From Balneolaceae bacterium (lineage in GTDB: Bacteria; Bacteroidota; Rhodothermia; Balneolales; Balneolaceae), in the NCBI GenBank assembly GCA_007123985.1, contig SLGA01000337.1, positions 1 to 18,144 of the forward strand: a DNA stretch of 18,144 nt, written 5' to 3'. Positions 1 through 7,248 of this stretch are shown piece by piece (the first letter of the stretch is position 1; each line of letters begins with the position of its first letter). The notes under the pieces are model-generated. The model was not told the origin of the DNA. It was given only the letters and a program-made list of their open reading frames with translations, and searched no databases. The translations under genes and the position numbers were made by a program.

Positions 1-164
1 ATTCTAATATTGTGATTCTTTAATGAATAAAAAAATTGCCATTAGAATGATTTAATAGACATCGGAAAGTCTTATAAATACCGTAATTTTGTTCTACAGA
101 CGGAACAATACAAAAACGTTAAGGTCTAAGAGCCAGACAAATAACGTTTAGAATACAAAGTTGA

Positions 165-365
165 ATGGAGACCCTTAAATTGAAAAAGAACCAAAGCATT
201 TTTGAGCCGATGACTGAGGAAGAGTCTTTCCTTTTTGTAGAATTGCTGGAGTCCAATCAGTTCTTGTATGATGTGTGGGAACTGACCAGAGACATAGATT
301 ACGTAACTGAGTACGATCAGCTTATTTTTCGATGTGATCCGCGCATTCAATCTGTGGTTGTTTGA
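165..365 (+). CDS. Possible small acidic protein, unknown function (66 aa)
   Basis: I do not recognise this protein. The reading frame runs from ATG 165 to TGA 363-365 and gives a 66-residue soluble, acidic product: a Lys-rich start (KLKKNQ), then an acidic stretch around residues 17-30 (TEEESFLFVELLES) and a DxDYVTEYDQ segment near residues 43-52. No signal peptide, membrane segment or known motif is visible. The start has no good ribosome site. A TAnnTTTG-type element (TAATTTTG, 84-91) lies about 73 bases upstream but has no matching TTG partner at the usual distance. The composition looks more protein-like than the overlapping minus-strand frame, yet a short chance ORF cannot be excluded. 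Confidence 0.35.
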   Translation: METLKLKKNQSIFEPMTEEESFLFVELLESNQFLYDVWELTRDIDYVTEYDQLIFRCDPRIQSVVV

Positions 366-788
366 ATAATTTCGAATAACCATTTTATAGTTACTGCATA
401 GTTCGTTGCTCAGCATTTCAAATATAGTAGAAGCGTCTTTTCTCCGGCTTAGGTATCCCTTCTCATGCCAGATCTTTTCTGTGTAAATATGCTCCTGCAA
501 TTAAAAAAAATGATGATGGCTTTGTACAATTTGAAAATTGTACAAAACATGCTCCATCAATGTAATGTATAGAGATGGCGGCACCCAAACTACATAACCG
601 GCATCACCGATAACACGCGTATTTTCTATTCTGCAGAAAGCTGTAAGAACTCTCTGTTTCTTTAAATAAATTAGCAGCAGGATTCCCGTCAATGAAATAC
701 TATATTCCGTTCAGCCTGTATTCATTGTATTTGGGGGCACAGGTTAATAGGGACTAAAATAAAAACGCTCAAAAAAAGTAAGATTCAG
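366..788. other. Gene-poor leader region before the flavoprotein operon
   Basis: This 423-base stretch has no gene I can support. Minus-strand frames across it have weak starts and Leu/Tyr/His-rich, uneven composition, so I treat them as chance. It holds the palindrome at 521-546, about 240 bases upstream of the flavoprotein start. A TGTATTTG (726-733) resembles the Bacteroidota -7 box TAnnTTTG with one mismatch, 55 bases before the ATG, but no TTG is seen at the expected upstream distance. The leader just before the ATG is A-rich and lacks a Shine-Dalgarno sequence. The operon promoter is probably in here, but I cannot place it firmly. Confidence 0.5.
521..546. promoter_or_regulatory. Perfect 12-bp inverted repeat, likely operator or hairpin
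   Basis: The arms TTTGTACAATTT (521-532) and AAATTGTACAAA (535-546) are exact reverse complements separated by two bases (GA). Each arm contains the palindrome TGTACA (523-528 and 539-544), the two copies starting 16 bp apart. There is no T-run suited to a terminator in either direction. Such a short-centred AT-rich palindrome is typical of a site for a dimeric repressor. TGTACA-like elements are also reported for MerR-family light/B12 regulators (LitR/CarH) of carotenoid genes, which is only a loose parallel here. The symmetry is certain; the role is inferred. Confidence 0.5.
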
Positions 789-2528
789 ATGAAAAAGGTT
801 GTTGTGTTGGGTGGAGGTGTAGCCGGAATGAGCGCTGCACATGAGTTAGCAGAAAGGGGATTTGCAGTAGAAGTTTTTGAGCATAAAGAGAGCTATTGCG
901 GTGGTAAAGCACGCAGCGTGAATGTACCCGACACAGGAAGTGATGGGAGGAAGCCTCTACCGGGGGAGCATGGCTTTCGTTTTTTTCCCGGTTTTTACAA
1001 ACACGTGACGGATACAATGAAAAGAATACCTGTATCCGGTAACAAAACAGCCTTTGATAATCTTGTACCCACAGAAACCATCACACTTGGCAGGTACGAT
1101 AAAAAGCCATTCAAGACCCTTGCTCATTTTCCCAAAAATATTGCCGAAGCAGAATTCCTGGTTAAAAACCTGTTTGGTTCAGACCTTGGCTTGTCGCGCG
1201 AGGAAGAAATATTTTTTGGCCGTCGGGTATGGCAGCTGATGACAAGCTGCAAAGAGCGAAGAATTAACGAATACGAAGGCCTTGGCTGGTGGGAATATTT
1301 ACAGGCAGATCGCTTCAGCAAAGCTTATCAAACCTTACTTGTTGAGGGGCTGACCCGCACACTTGTGGCAGCCAAAGCAAAAACAGCAAGTACAAAAACC
1401 GGTGGGGATATTTTTCTTCAGCTAATCTACAACACAATGAACCCCTTTGTAGATGTTGACAGGGTATTGAATGCACCAACAAACGATGCATGGCTAACAC
1501 CGTGGTACAGCTATCTCACCGAAAAGCTCGGGGTTAAGTATCAATTCAGTTCTACGGTAAAAGAGATAAAAATCGAAAATCGCGAAATTAGCAGCGTGGT
1601 TGTCCAATCGGGAGAAACGTTCACTGAAGTAAAAGGTGATTATTACATCTTTGCTGTACCGGTTGAAAGAATGGCTCCGCTTTTAAGCGATGAAGTTCTC
1701 AGTGTTGACGGAACTCTCGAAACTATCAAACAGCTCGCTCCATCTGTAAGCTGGATGAACGGTCTGCAGATATATTTGAATGAGGATGTAAAAATAAGCA
1801 GGGGTCATGTGATTTGTTCTGATTCAGAATGGGCGGTAACCTGCATTTCCCAGCCGCAATTCTGGCCTGATGTTGATTTAAAAACATATGGTGACGGTAC
1901 AGTAAAAGGAATTATTTCCGTTGATATTTCGGATTGGTTCACAAAGGGCAGCAATGGAAAAACCGCCAGCGATTGTACAAAGCAGGAGATATTCGATGAA
2001 GTTTGGATTCAGCTCAAAAAGAGCCTGAATACGGATGCAAAAGTACCGCTGAAAGATGAAATGGTCGTGGATTGGTTTCTTGATAGCGATATTGAGATAT
2101 CAGAGAAACCATTCCCTGAACCGGTAACACCCGGCCACTCAAGCTACTCATTCAACAGAGAGCCATTGCTTGTGAACCGGGTAAATACATGGTCTCTGCG
2201 TCCTGAACCATACACTAATATTGCGAACCTATTTCTTGCATCAGACTATGTTAAAACCAATACAGATCTTGCTACAATGGAGGGAGCGAACGAAGCTGCC
2301 CGAAAATCCGTGAATGCGATTCTTCAGGCAACGGGTTCAAATAAAAAGCTTTGTAAGATCTGGGATCTGCATGAACCGCTTATTCTCGCTCCGTTTCGAT
2401 GGGCTGATAAAAAACGTTACGACAAAGGTTTACCCTGGACTCATAAACAGAGTGCATTAACAAAAGTTTTTCTTTTTATAGCACATCTGTTTGCAAAAAT
2501 TGCAAGGATTTTTACCGAAAAAAAATAG
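789..2528 (+). CDS. FAD-dependent oxidoreductase, phytoene desaturase / amine oxidase family
   Basis: This 579-residue flavoprotein starts with a Rossmann dinucleotide-binding motif, GGGVAGMSAA at residues 8-17, with Glu31 placed to bind the ribose of FAD, followed by GGKAR (38-42) and GEHGFRFFPGFY (59-70). The C-terminal FAD-closing segment typical of the family is at 480-513 (NLFLASDYV...MEGANEAA). The pattern matches the NAD(P)-binding/amine-oxidase superfamily that includes phytoene desaturases, carotene isomerases and hydroxysqualene dehydroxylase (HpnE-like) proteins; the GEHGFRFFPGFY block recalls the last group. The substrate is probably an isoprenoid, but this is inference and I assign no symbol. 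A hydrophobic/basic tail (557-579) may anchor it to the membrane. It is the first gene of a co-directional set, 37 bases before the membrane protein gene. No Shine-Dalgarno is visible; the start is set by the Rossmann motif position. Confidence 0.9.
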   Translation: MKKVVVLGGGVAGMSAAHELAERGFAVEVFEHKESYCGGKARSVNVPDTGSDGRKPLPGEHGFRFFPGFYKHVTDTMKRIPVSGNKTAFDNLVPTETITLGRYDKKPFKTLAHFPKNIAEAEFLVKNLFGSDLGLSREEEIFFGRRVWQLMTSCKERRINEYEGLGWWEYLQADRFSKAYQTLLVEGLTRTLVAAKAKTASTKTGGDIFLQLIYNTMNPFVDVDRVLNAPTNDAWLTPWYSYLTEKLGVKYQFSSTVKEIKIENREISSVVVQSGETFTEVKGDYYIFAVPVERMAPLLSDEVLSVDGTLETIKQLAPSVSWMNGLQIYLNEDVKISRGHVICSDSEWAVTCISQPQFWPDVDLKTYGDGTVKGIISVDISDWFTKGSNGKTASDCTKQEIFDEVWIQLKKSLNTDAKVPLKDEMVVDWFLDSDIEISEKPFPEPVTPGHSSYSFNREPLLVNRVNTWSLRPEPYTNIANLFLASDYVKTNTDLATMEGANEAARKSVNAILQATGSNKKLCKIWDLHEPLILAPFRWADKKRYDKGLPWTHKQSALTKVFLFIAHLFAKIARIFTEKK

Positions 2529-2565
2529 ATCAAAATAGCTGATTTACTGACACTTAGCTTCAGAA

Positions 2566-3252
2566 ATGAATAAATTAAAACAGGAAACAGAATTGTTTAA
2601 GGGGAATACTCCCGAGGCGAAATTCATTTTCGGCACCATCATCATGACACTCGCCATTGCGGCAATAAGCAGCTATACTGATGCGGGATGGTTTTCGGCA
2701 TTTTCCCTTGCTACGGGCATGTATAGTATTATTGCCGCATTTGCATTCTGGAAAAAGGACACCTTCCTGTACCGATTGTTACTTTTTGGGTTGGTAGCGG
2801 GTATAGTTGAACTTCTGGCCGATTGTTGGCTGGTCCAGTCAACAGGAACACTTATTTATCCGCAGAATGAACCGATGATTGCCTGCTCACCACTCTACAT
2901 GCCGTTTGCCTGGGCTGTGGTACTTATTCAGGTTGGGTATCTGGGCTGGCTAATATCCGGGCATAAACCGTTGTGGTTCAGTGTACTTGCCACGATGATT
3001 CTGGGGCTCCTGTTTATACCGCTTTTTGAACACTGGGCATTTGGGGCCGGCTGGTGGTACTATCAAAATACACCGATGATTTTTAATACACCCTACTACA
3101 TTATTATCGCGGAGGGATTAATCTGCATGGTATTGCCTCTGTTTTTTAAACTTCAGTCTCATAAAAAATACCTGCTCGCTGCCCTGTTTGGTGTTATACA
3201 AGGCTTATGGATCTGGCTTGCGTACTACATCTCATTTAATATCATCGGGTAG
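2566..3252 (+). CDS. Seven-helix integral membrane protein, unknown function
   Basis: The 228-residue product has about seven membrane segments (near residues 19-36, 43-62, 68-89, 108-131, 136-153, 176-195 and 200-224) and no signal peptide. Polar and aromatic residues that look functional are buried or loop-facing: E82 and D86, an NEPMIACSPLYMPFAW block (101-116) and EHWAFGAGWWYYQNTP (155-170) followed by PYY (176-178). That Trp/Tyr-rich style recalls small membrane carotenoid enzymes (CruF-like hydratases, heterodimeric lycopene cyclases), but I cannot claim homology by eye. It lies 37 bases after the flavoprotein and only 9 bases before the sensor kinase, so the three are almost certainly co-transcribed. 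It could be an enzyme acting with the flavoprotein or a membrane partner of the kinase. Confidence 0.85.
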   Translation: MNKLKQETELFKGNTPEAKFIFGTIIMTLAIAAISSYTDAGWFSAFSLATGMYSIIAAFAFWKKDTFLYRLLLFGLVAGIVELLADCWLVQSTGTLIYPQNEPMIACSPLYMPFAWAVVLIQVGYLGWLISGHKPLWFSVLATMILGLLFIPLFEHWAFGAGWWYYQNTPMIFNTPYYIIIAEGLICMVLPLFFKLQSHKKYLLAALFGVIQGLWIWLAYYISFNIIG

Positions 3253-3261
3253 GAATTATTC

Positions 3262-4713
3262 ATGTTTACAAAAGCAATTGATTTCTTTATACCTCTACAA
3301 AATCAAGACGATCAGGAGTCATTCAGAAAATCGAGGCTTGCAGTTGGCACATTTATCATTGTGGGATTATTCACATTCAGCTATGCGGTAATCAGTCTGA
3401 TTATAGGGTTCGACGGAGGCTTCTATTCACAGGCGTTGCAGGCGCTTATTTCGGCTGTCTGTCTATTTATGTTTAGAAGGGGTGTGAATGAAAATCGAGT
3501 GGCATTTATCTTTTTTACTTCAGCCATTCTTACCATTTCTGCAGCTGTTTACTACACAGGTGGGTTTAATTCATTCATAATTCCCTGGCTTGCCACTACT
3601 CCCATTGTGGCACTGCTGGTTTCCGGAAAAAAAATGGGCATTTACACACTGTTCGCACAGCTTACAATGCTCTCACTATTTTATGTTCTTACCGTTATAG
3701 GGGTCTCCCCGCCAGAGAGTGCACTAGCGGAACCACCGCTTGGCTTTATGCTCTCTACTTATTGGGGGCTTATTCTGATATTCTATTTGATAGCAGTAGT
3801 TTTTGAACTTGGCAGAATGAATGCAATGGCATTATTAAGCCGGAAAAATCATGAACTGCAAAAGGTGATCACAAAGCTGCACAGCACTCAGGATCAGCTT
3901 GTGCAGCAGGAAAAACTGGCAAGTCTGGGCCAGTTGACAGCCGGAATAGCCCACGAAATCAAGAATCCGCTGAATTTTGTAAACAATTTCTCGGATTTGT
4001 CATCAGAACTGATACAAGAGGCGCGTGAGGAAATCAAATCTGCAGGAGAAAATCGTGGAACCATTGCTGAAAACAGTGAAGCGCATTTGATGAATGTTCT
4101 CGACATTCTTGATGATATTGATAAGAACCTGAAAAAAATCTATGAGCACGGAAGCAGGGCAGATGGCATCGTAAAATCGATGCTGTTACACAGCAGGGGA
4201 GGTTCAGGAAAAAAAGAACCGGCCGATTTAAATAAAATTATCCATGAATACGTGAATTTAGCTTTTCATGGTATGCGTGCCGGTAAAGCTCCCATCAACG
4301 TAGATATACAACTCGATCTGGATCAATCAATTGGTGTGATACCCCTGGTTACGGAAGATTTTTCGCGCGTTATTTTAAACTTGTGTAACAATGCATTTGA
4401 TGCAATGAGGGAAAAATTAAATTTCAATGACCAGGTATCAAAATCCAAAGGGTATAATCCGGCATTATCCGTTCAAACCAAGTCAAAAAACGGTGAAATA
4501 GTTATCGTCATAGAAGATAACGGCCCGGGTATTCCGAAAGATATTCAGGATAAAATCCTTCAGCCATTTTTTACCACAAAAAAGGGGACGGATGGAACGG
4601 GTTTAGGACTGTCGATAACACATGATATTGTGAAAGCACATGGTGGTGAACTTCGGTTAAACAGCTCGGAAAAGGGTACAGTTTTTACGATCACATTATT
4701 TGAGATCACCTGA
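3262..4713 (+). CDS. Membrane sensor histidine kinase (six-helix sensor, no receiver)
   Basis: The 483-residue protein has six membrane helices (about 25-47, 56-71, 78-98, 103-121, 127-147, 165-183) with little outside the membrane, so the signal may be sensed in the bilayer. A coiled coil (about 185-218) leads to a HisKA domain with the phospho-acceptor H231 in HEIKNP, then a long dimerisation insert (about 245-320) and an ATPase domain: N-box N373/N376-N377, G1 DNGPGI (419-424), F-box PFFTTK (435-440), G2 GTGLGLS (445-451). All catalytic motifs are intact. It ends without a receiver and there is no separate response regulator beside it. Residues 1 to about 195 align without gaps to the next gene's N-terminus, so the two are paralogues in the sensor half only. 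The start follows the membrane gene by 9 bases (TAGGAATTATTC before ATG). Confidence 0.93.
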   Translation: MFTKAIDFFIPLQNQDDQESFRKSRLAVGTFIIVGLFTFSYAVISLIIGFDGGFYSQALQALISAVCLFMFRRGVNENRVAFIFFTSAILTISAAVYYTGGFNSFIIPWLATTPIVALLVSGKKMGIYTLFAQLTMLSLFYVLTVIGVSPPESALAEPPLGFMLSTYWGLILIFYLIAVVFELGRMNAMALLSRKNHELQKVITKLHSTQDQLVQQEKLASLGQLTAGIAHEIKNPLNFVNNFSDLSSELIQEAREEIKSAGENRGTIAENSEAHLMNVLDILDDIDKNLKKIYEHGSRADGIVKSMLLHSRGGSGKKEPADLNKIIHEYVNLAFHGMRAGKAPINVDIQLDLDQSIGVIPLVTEDFSRVILNLCNNAFDAMREKLNFNDQVSKSKGYNPALSVQTKSKNGEIVIVIEDNGPGIPKDIQDKILQPFFTTKKGTDGTGLGLSITHDIVKAHGGELRLNSSEKGTVFTITLFEIT

Positions 4714-4731
4714 TAGTTGAAGGAAAGACTG

Positions 4732-4759
4732 TTTGAGGCAGTAAATACTGTTATATTTG
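4732..4759 (+). promoter_or_regulatory. Candidate Bacteroidota-type promoter before the 742-aa hybrid kinase
   Basis: TATATTTG (4752-4759) is an exact match to the -7 consensus TAnnTTTG used by the primary sigma factor of Bacteroidota, and a TTTG (4732-4735) lies 16 bases upstream as a possible -33 element, a little closer than the usual 17-23. The predicted transcript would start about 60 bases before the ATG at 4827. It sits in the only sizeable gap (113 bases) between the first three genes and the hybrid kinase. Confidence 0.35.
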
Positions 4760-4826
4760 CAAATCTTCCATACTGTGGCAGATAGCAGCCAAAGCACTTA
4801 TTTTCTAAAAGCACGATGCCAGATTA

Positions 4827-7055
4827 ATGTTCACAAAGCTGATCGACTATTTTATACCATCTGAGTATCGCTCTGATAATGAAGAGCTTAGAAAAGCACG
4901 GCTTGCTGTTGGTGTTTACCTGGTTGTAACACTGTTTACTCTTAGCTATTCGGTAATCAGTTTTATTATCAATTTTACCGGTGGATTATTATCTCAGGTA
5001 CCATTGATGATTATCTCTCTTATCTGTCTCAGCATGTTTCGGCATGGAATGTCGCAGTTAAAAATCGCATTTATCTTCTTCACTTCAGCGATTATTCTTA
5101 TAAGTACTGTCATTTACTTTACCGATGGGTTCAACTCATTTATTCTTCCCTGGCTGGCAACCACTCCAATTGTGGCATTGCTCGTATCGGGTAAAATAAT
5201 GGGTTTATATACACTTTTTGGGCAGTTAACGATGCTGGTGATGTTCTACATTTTTGAGCTGATTGGCATATCCCCGCCCGAAGGCTCTCTGGATAATCCG
5301 CCACTATCGTTTGTGCTGTCAACATTTATCGGGTTAATACTAATTTTTTATGTGATAGCTATTGTCTTTGAAAGCGGAAGAATTAATGCTATGCGATTGC
5401 TCACGAACAAGAACAATGAACTTCTTGAGCAGAAAAAAATTACAGAAGCTCAGGCTGAAAAACTCAAACAGCTTGATGCAGAGAAAAGCCGGTTTTTCGC
5501 AAATATTAGTCATGAGTTCAGAACACCGCTCACGCTTACCATTGCACCACTTGAAAACCTGAGTAAACCAAAATACGGCACCCTTACAACCGAAGGAAAA
5601 GCCCAGGTAGAGCTTGCATCAAAAAATGCAAAACGGCTGATGAGACTGGTAACTCAGTTGATGGATCTTGCCCGTTTCGAAGCCAACCTGTTTAAATTAA
5701 AAACAGAAACGGCTTCACTGAATCAATTTTTGCATCATGTATCCTCGCGATTTGTGGGAGCGGCAGAGCGATATAGCATCAACTTTATTGAAAACATACC
5801 TGATGATGCCATCATCGCAAACTTCGATCCCGAGCAATTTGAAAAAGTAGTTTCTAACCTGCTTTCTAATGCATTTAAATACACGCCGGAGGGTGGTAAG
5901 GTTTCCGTAACACTGGAAAAAAAGGATGAAGAAGCCGTTATCCGCATCGCAGATACCGGAAAAGGGATAGATTCCGAGCATCTTCCAAGGCTGTTCGACC
6001 GTTTTTACCAGGCGGAAAAATCAGAAATGCAGCCCGGTACAGGAATAGGGCTTGCGCTTGTAAAGGAGATAACCGAACAGCATGGTGGTCGAATTGATGT
6101 TGAAAGCAGGTCAGGCGAGGGTACAATATTCAGTATAGCATTGCCTATAGGCCAGGTAGATAAATCAGCAGCTGTTGAACTGAAGTTTTCGGAGGAAACA
6201 GGTATCGATGAAGAGGTAATTCTACCCGAAAGAATCTTCTCGGTTGAGGATGAATCGGATGAAACCAGTGACGAGGACGATCTGAAAACGATCCTGGTTG
6301 TGGACGACAATAAAGATATTCGAACCTATCTCATAAACCAGTTATCTGATGAATACAGGGTTCTCACAGCCCGATCAGGAAACAGAGCCCTGAAAAAAGT
6401 TCTGCAATATTTACCGGATCTCATTATATCTGATGTGATGATGCCAGACGGGGATGGGTTTTCATTACTGAAAAATCTGCGAATGAATCCCGAAACCAAT
6501 TTTCTGCCGGTTATACTGCTTACAGCACGTGCTGAGGCAGAAGATAAACTCGAAGGGCTGGGCATCGGGGCAGACGATTATCTTACAAAACCTTTCAGTA
6601 TGGAAGAGGTATCTCTGAGGGTTCATAATCTAATTGAGCGGCAAATGCGCCTTCAAAAGCACTTTGCGAACCAAGGTGGAGATGAATTTTCATCTGAAAT
6701 TACTCTTAGCCCCGATTCGGTAGAAGCCGTTTCTTCAGACGATATATATCTTGAAAAGGTCAGGCAGATCATTCAGCAGCATATGCATAATGAAGATTTC
6801 TCCGTTGAAGAACTTGCCGAAAAAATGCATCAAAGCAGAACACAGCTATTCAGAAAACTACGGGAACTTGTTGATGAAACTCCCAGTGCTCTGATTCGGC
6901 GCATGCGCGTAGAGCGTGGGCTTAATCTCCTCGAACAGAAAGCAGGTAGTGTGAGTGAAATTGCTTACTCTACCGGGTTTAAAAGTGTAGCTCAGTTTTC
7001 TAAATCGTTCAGCAGACAGTTTGGCAAACCTCCAACACAGTTTGTGGCTTCTTAG
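4827..7055 (+). CDS. Hybrid sensor kinase: six-helix sensor, HisKA, ATPase, receiver, AraC output
   Basis: The 742-residue protein is a two-component system in one chain. Six membrane helices fill residues 25-183 and copy the sensor of the upstream kinase. A coiled coil (about 190-222) precedes HisKA with H229 in SHEFRTP. The ATPase domain has N344/N348, DTGKGI (376-381) and GTGIGLAL (404-411). After an acidic linker (about 455-486) comes a receiver with D493/D494, phospho-acceptor D536 in ISDVMMPD, T566 and K588. An AraC-type double helix-turn-helix occupies about 640-742. From residue 203 on it closely matches the C-terminal half of the 1330-residue hybrid kinase downstream, with a first block of over 40 identical residues. 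It should bind DNA while tethered to the membrane. No terminator is evident after the stop; only a short GCTTT/AAAGC hairpin occurs there. Confidence 0.94.
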   Translation: MFTKLIDYFIPSEYRSDNEELRKARLAVGVYLVVTLFTLSYSVISFIINFTGGLLSQVPLMIISLICLSMFRHGMSQLKIAFIFFTSAIILISTVIYFTDGFNSFILPWLATTPIVALLVSGKIMGLYTLFGQLTMLVMFYIFELIGISPPEGSLDNPPLSFVLSTFIGLILIFYVIAIVFESGRINAMRLLTNKNNELLEQKKITEAQAEKLKQLDAEKSRFFANISHEFRTPLTLTIAPLENLSKPKYGTLTTEGKAQVELASKNAKRLMRLVTQLMDLARFEANLFKLKTETASLNQFLHHVSSRFVGAAERYSINFIENIPDDAIIANFDPEQFEKVVSNLLSNAFKYTPEGGKVSVTLEKKDEEAVIRIADTGKGIDSEHLPRLFDRFYQAEKSEMQPGTGIGLALVKEITEQHGGRIDVESRSGEGTIFSIALPIGQVDKSAAVELKFSEETGIDEEVILPERIFSVEDESDETSDEDDLKTILVVDDNKDIRTYLINQLSDEYRVLTARSGNRALKKVLQYLPDLIISDVMMPDGDGFSLLKNLRMNPETNFLPVILLTARAEAEDKLEGLGIGADDYLTKPFSMEEVSLRVHNLIERQMRLQKHFANQGGDEFSSEITLSPDSVEAVSSDDIYLEKVRQIIQQHMHNEDFSVEELAEKMHQSRTQLFRKLRELVDETPSALIRRMRVERGLNLLEQKAGSVSEIAYSTGFKSVAQFSKSFSRQFGKPPTQFVAS

Positions 7056-7248
7056 TGCTTTCGGAAAAGCTGCAATAACTTACATCCCTTTATTAAAATT
7101 TTGATGCTTCCATAGAGGAGATTCTGTATAAAATAAATAAATTGTTTTGATATAAAAGTGGAATATTCTATCGTAATTAAGTATATAAATAAAGTTGTAT
7201 AGGCTGTTTTAGTTGGTGCATTTTTCGGCTTTTTGAGAGAAAAACCCT

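Noticed and set aside
1..48. Inverted repeat ATTCTAAT (1-8) and ATTAGAAT (41-48)
   Set aside because: Only 8 bp in very AT-rich DNA with a 32-base spacer and no terminator features; likely chance.
84..91. TAATTTTG, a match to the -7 box TAnnTTTG, as a promoter for the 66-aa ORF
   Set aside because: No TTG element at 17-23 bases upstream, and the ORF itself is doubtful, so I did not call a promoter.
126..500. Minus-strand ORF of 124 codons
   Set aside because: It begins at TTG with no ribosome site, overlaps the more protein-like plus-strand frame at 165-365, and its composition is uneven with no recognisable domain.
501..692. Minus-strand ORF of 63 codons over the palindrome
   Set aside because: No motif or ribosome site, and its C-terminus reads through the palindrome; it is more likely a chance frame in a regulatory gap.
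789..2528. Naming the flavoprotein crtI or hpnE
   Set aside because: The family motifs are shared by several enzymes and no squalene or phytoene synthase gene is nearby to decide.
6005..6310. Antisense ORF within the 742-aa hybrid kinase, resembling the one at 15711-15968
   Set aside because: The resemblance arises because both lie opposite the same duplicated ATPase-domain sequence; Ser/Pro-rich shadow composition and no start signals.
7056..7075. GCTTT/AAAGC hairpin after the 742-aa hybrid kinase as a terminator
   Set aside because: Only a 5-bp stem and no T-run after it.
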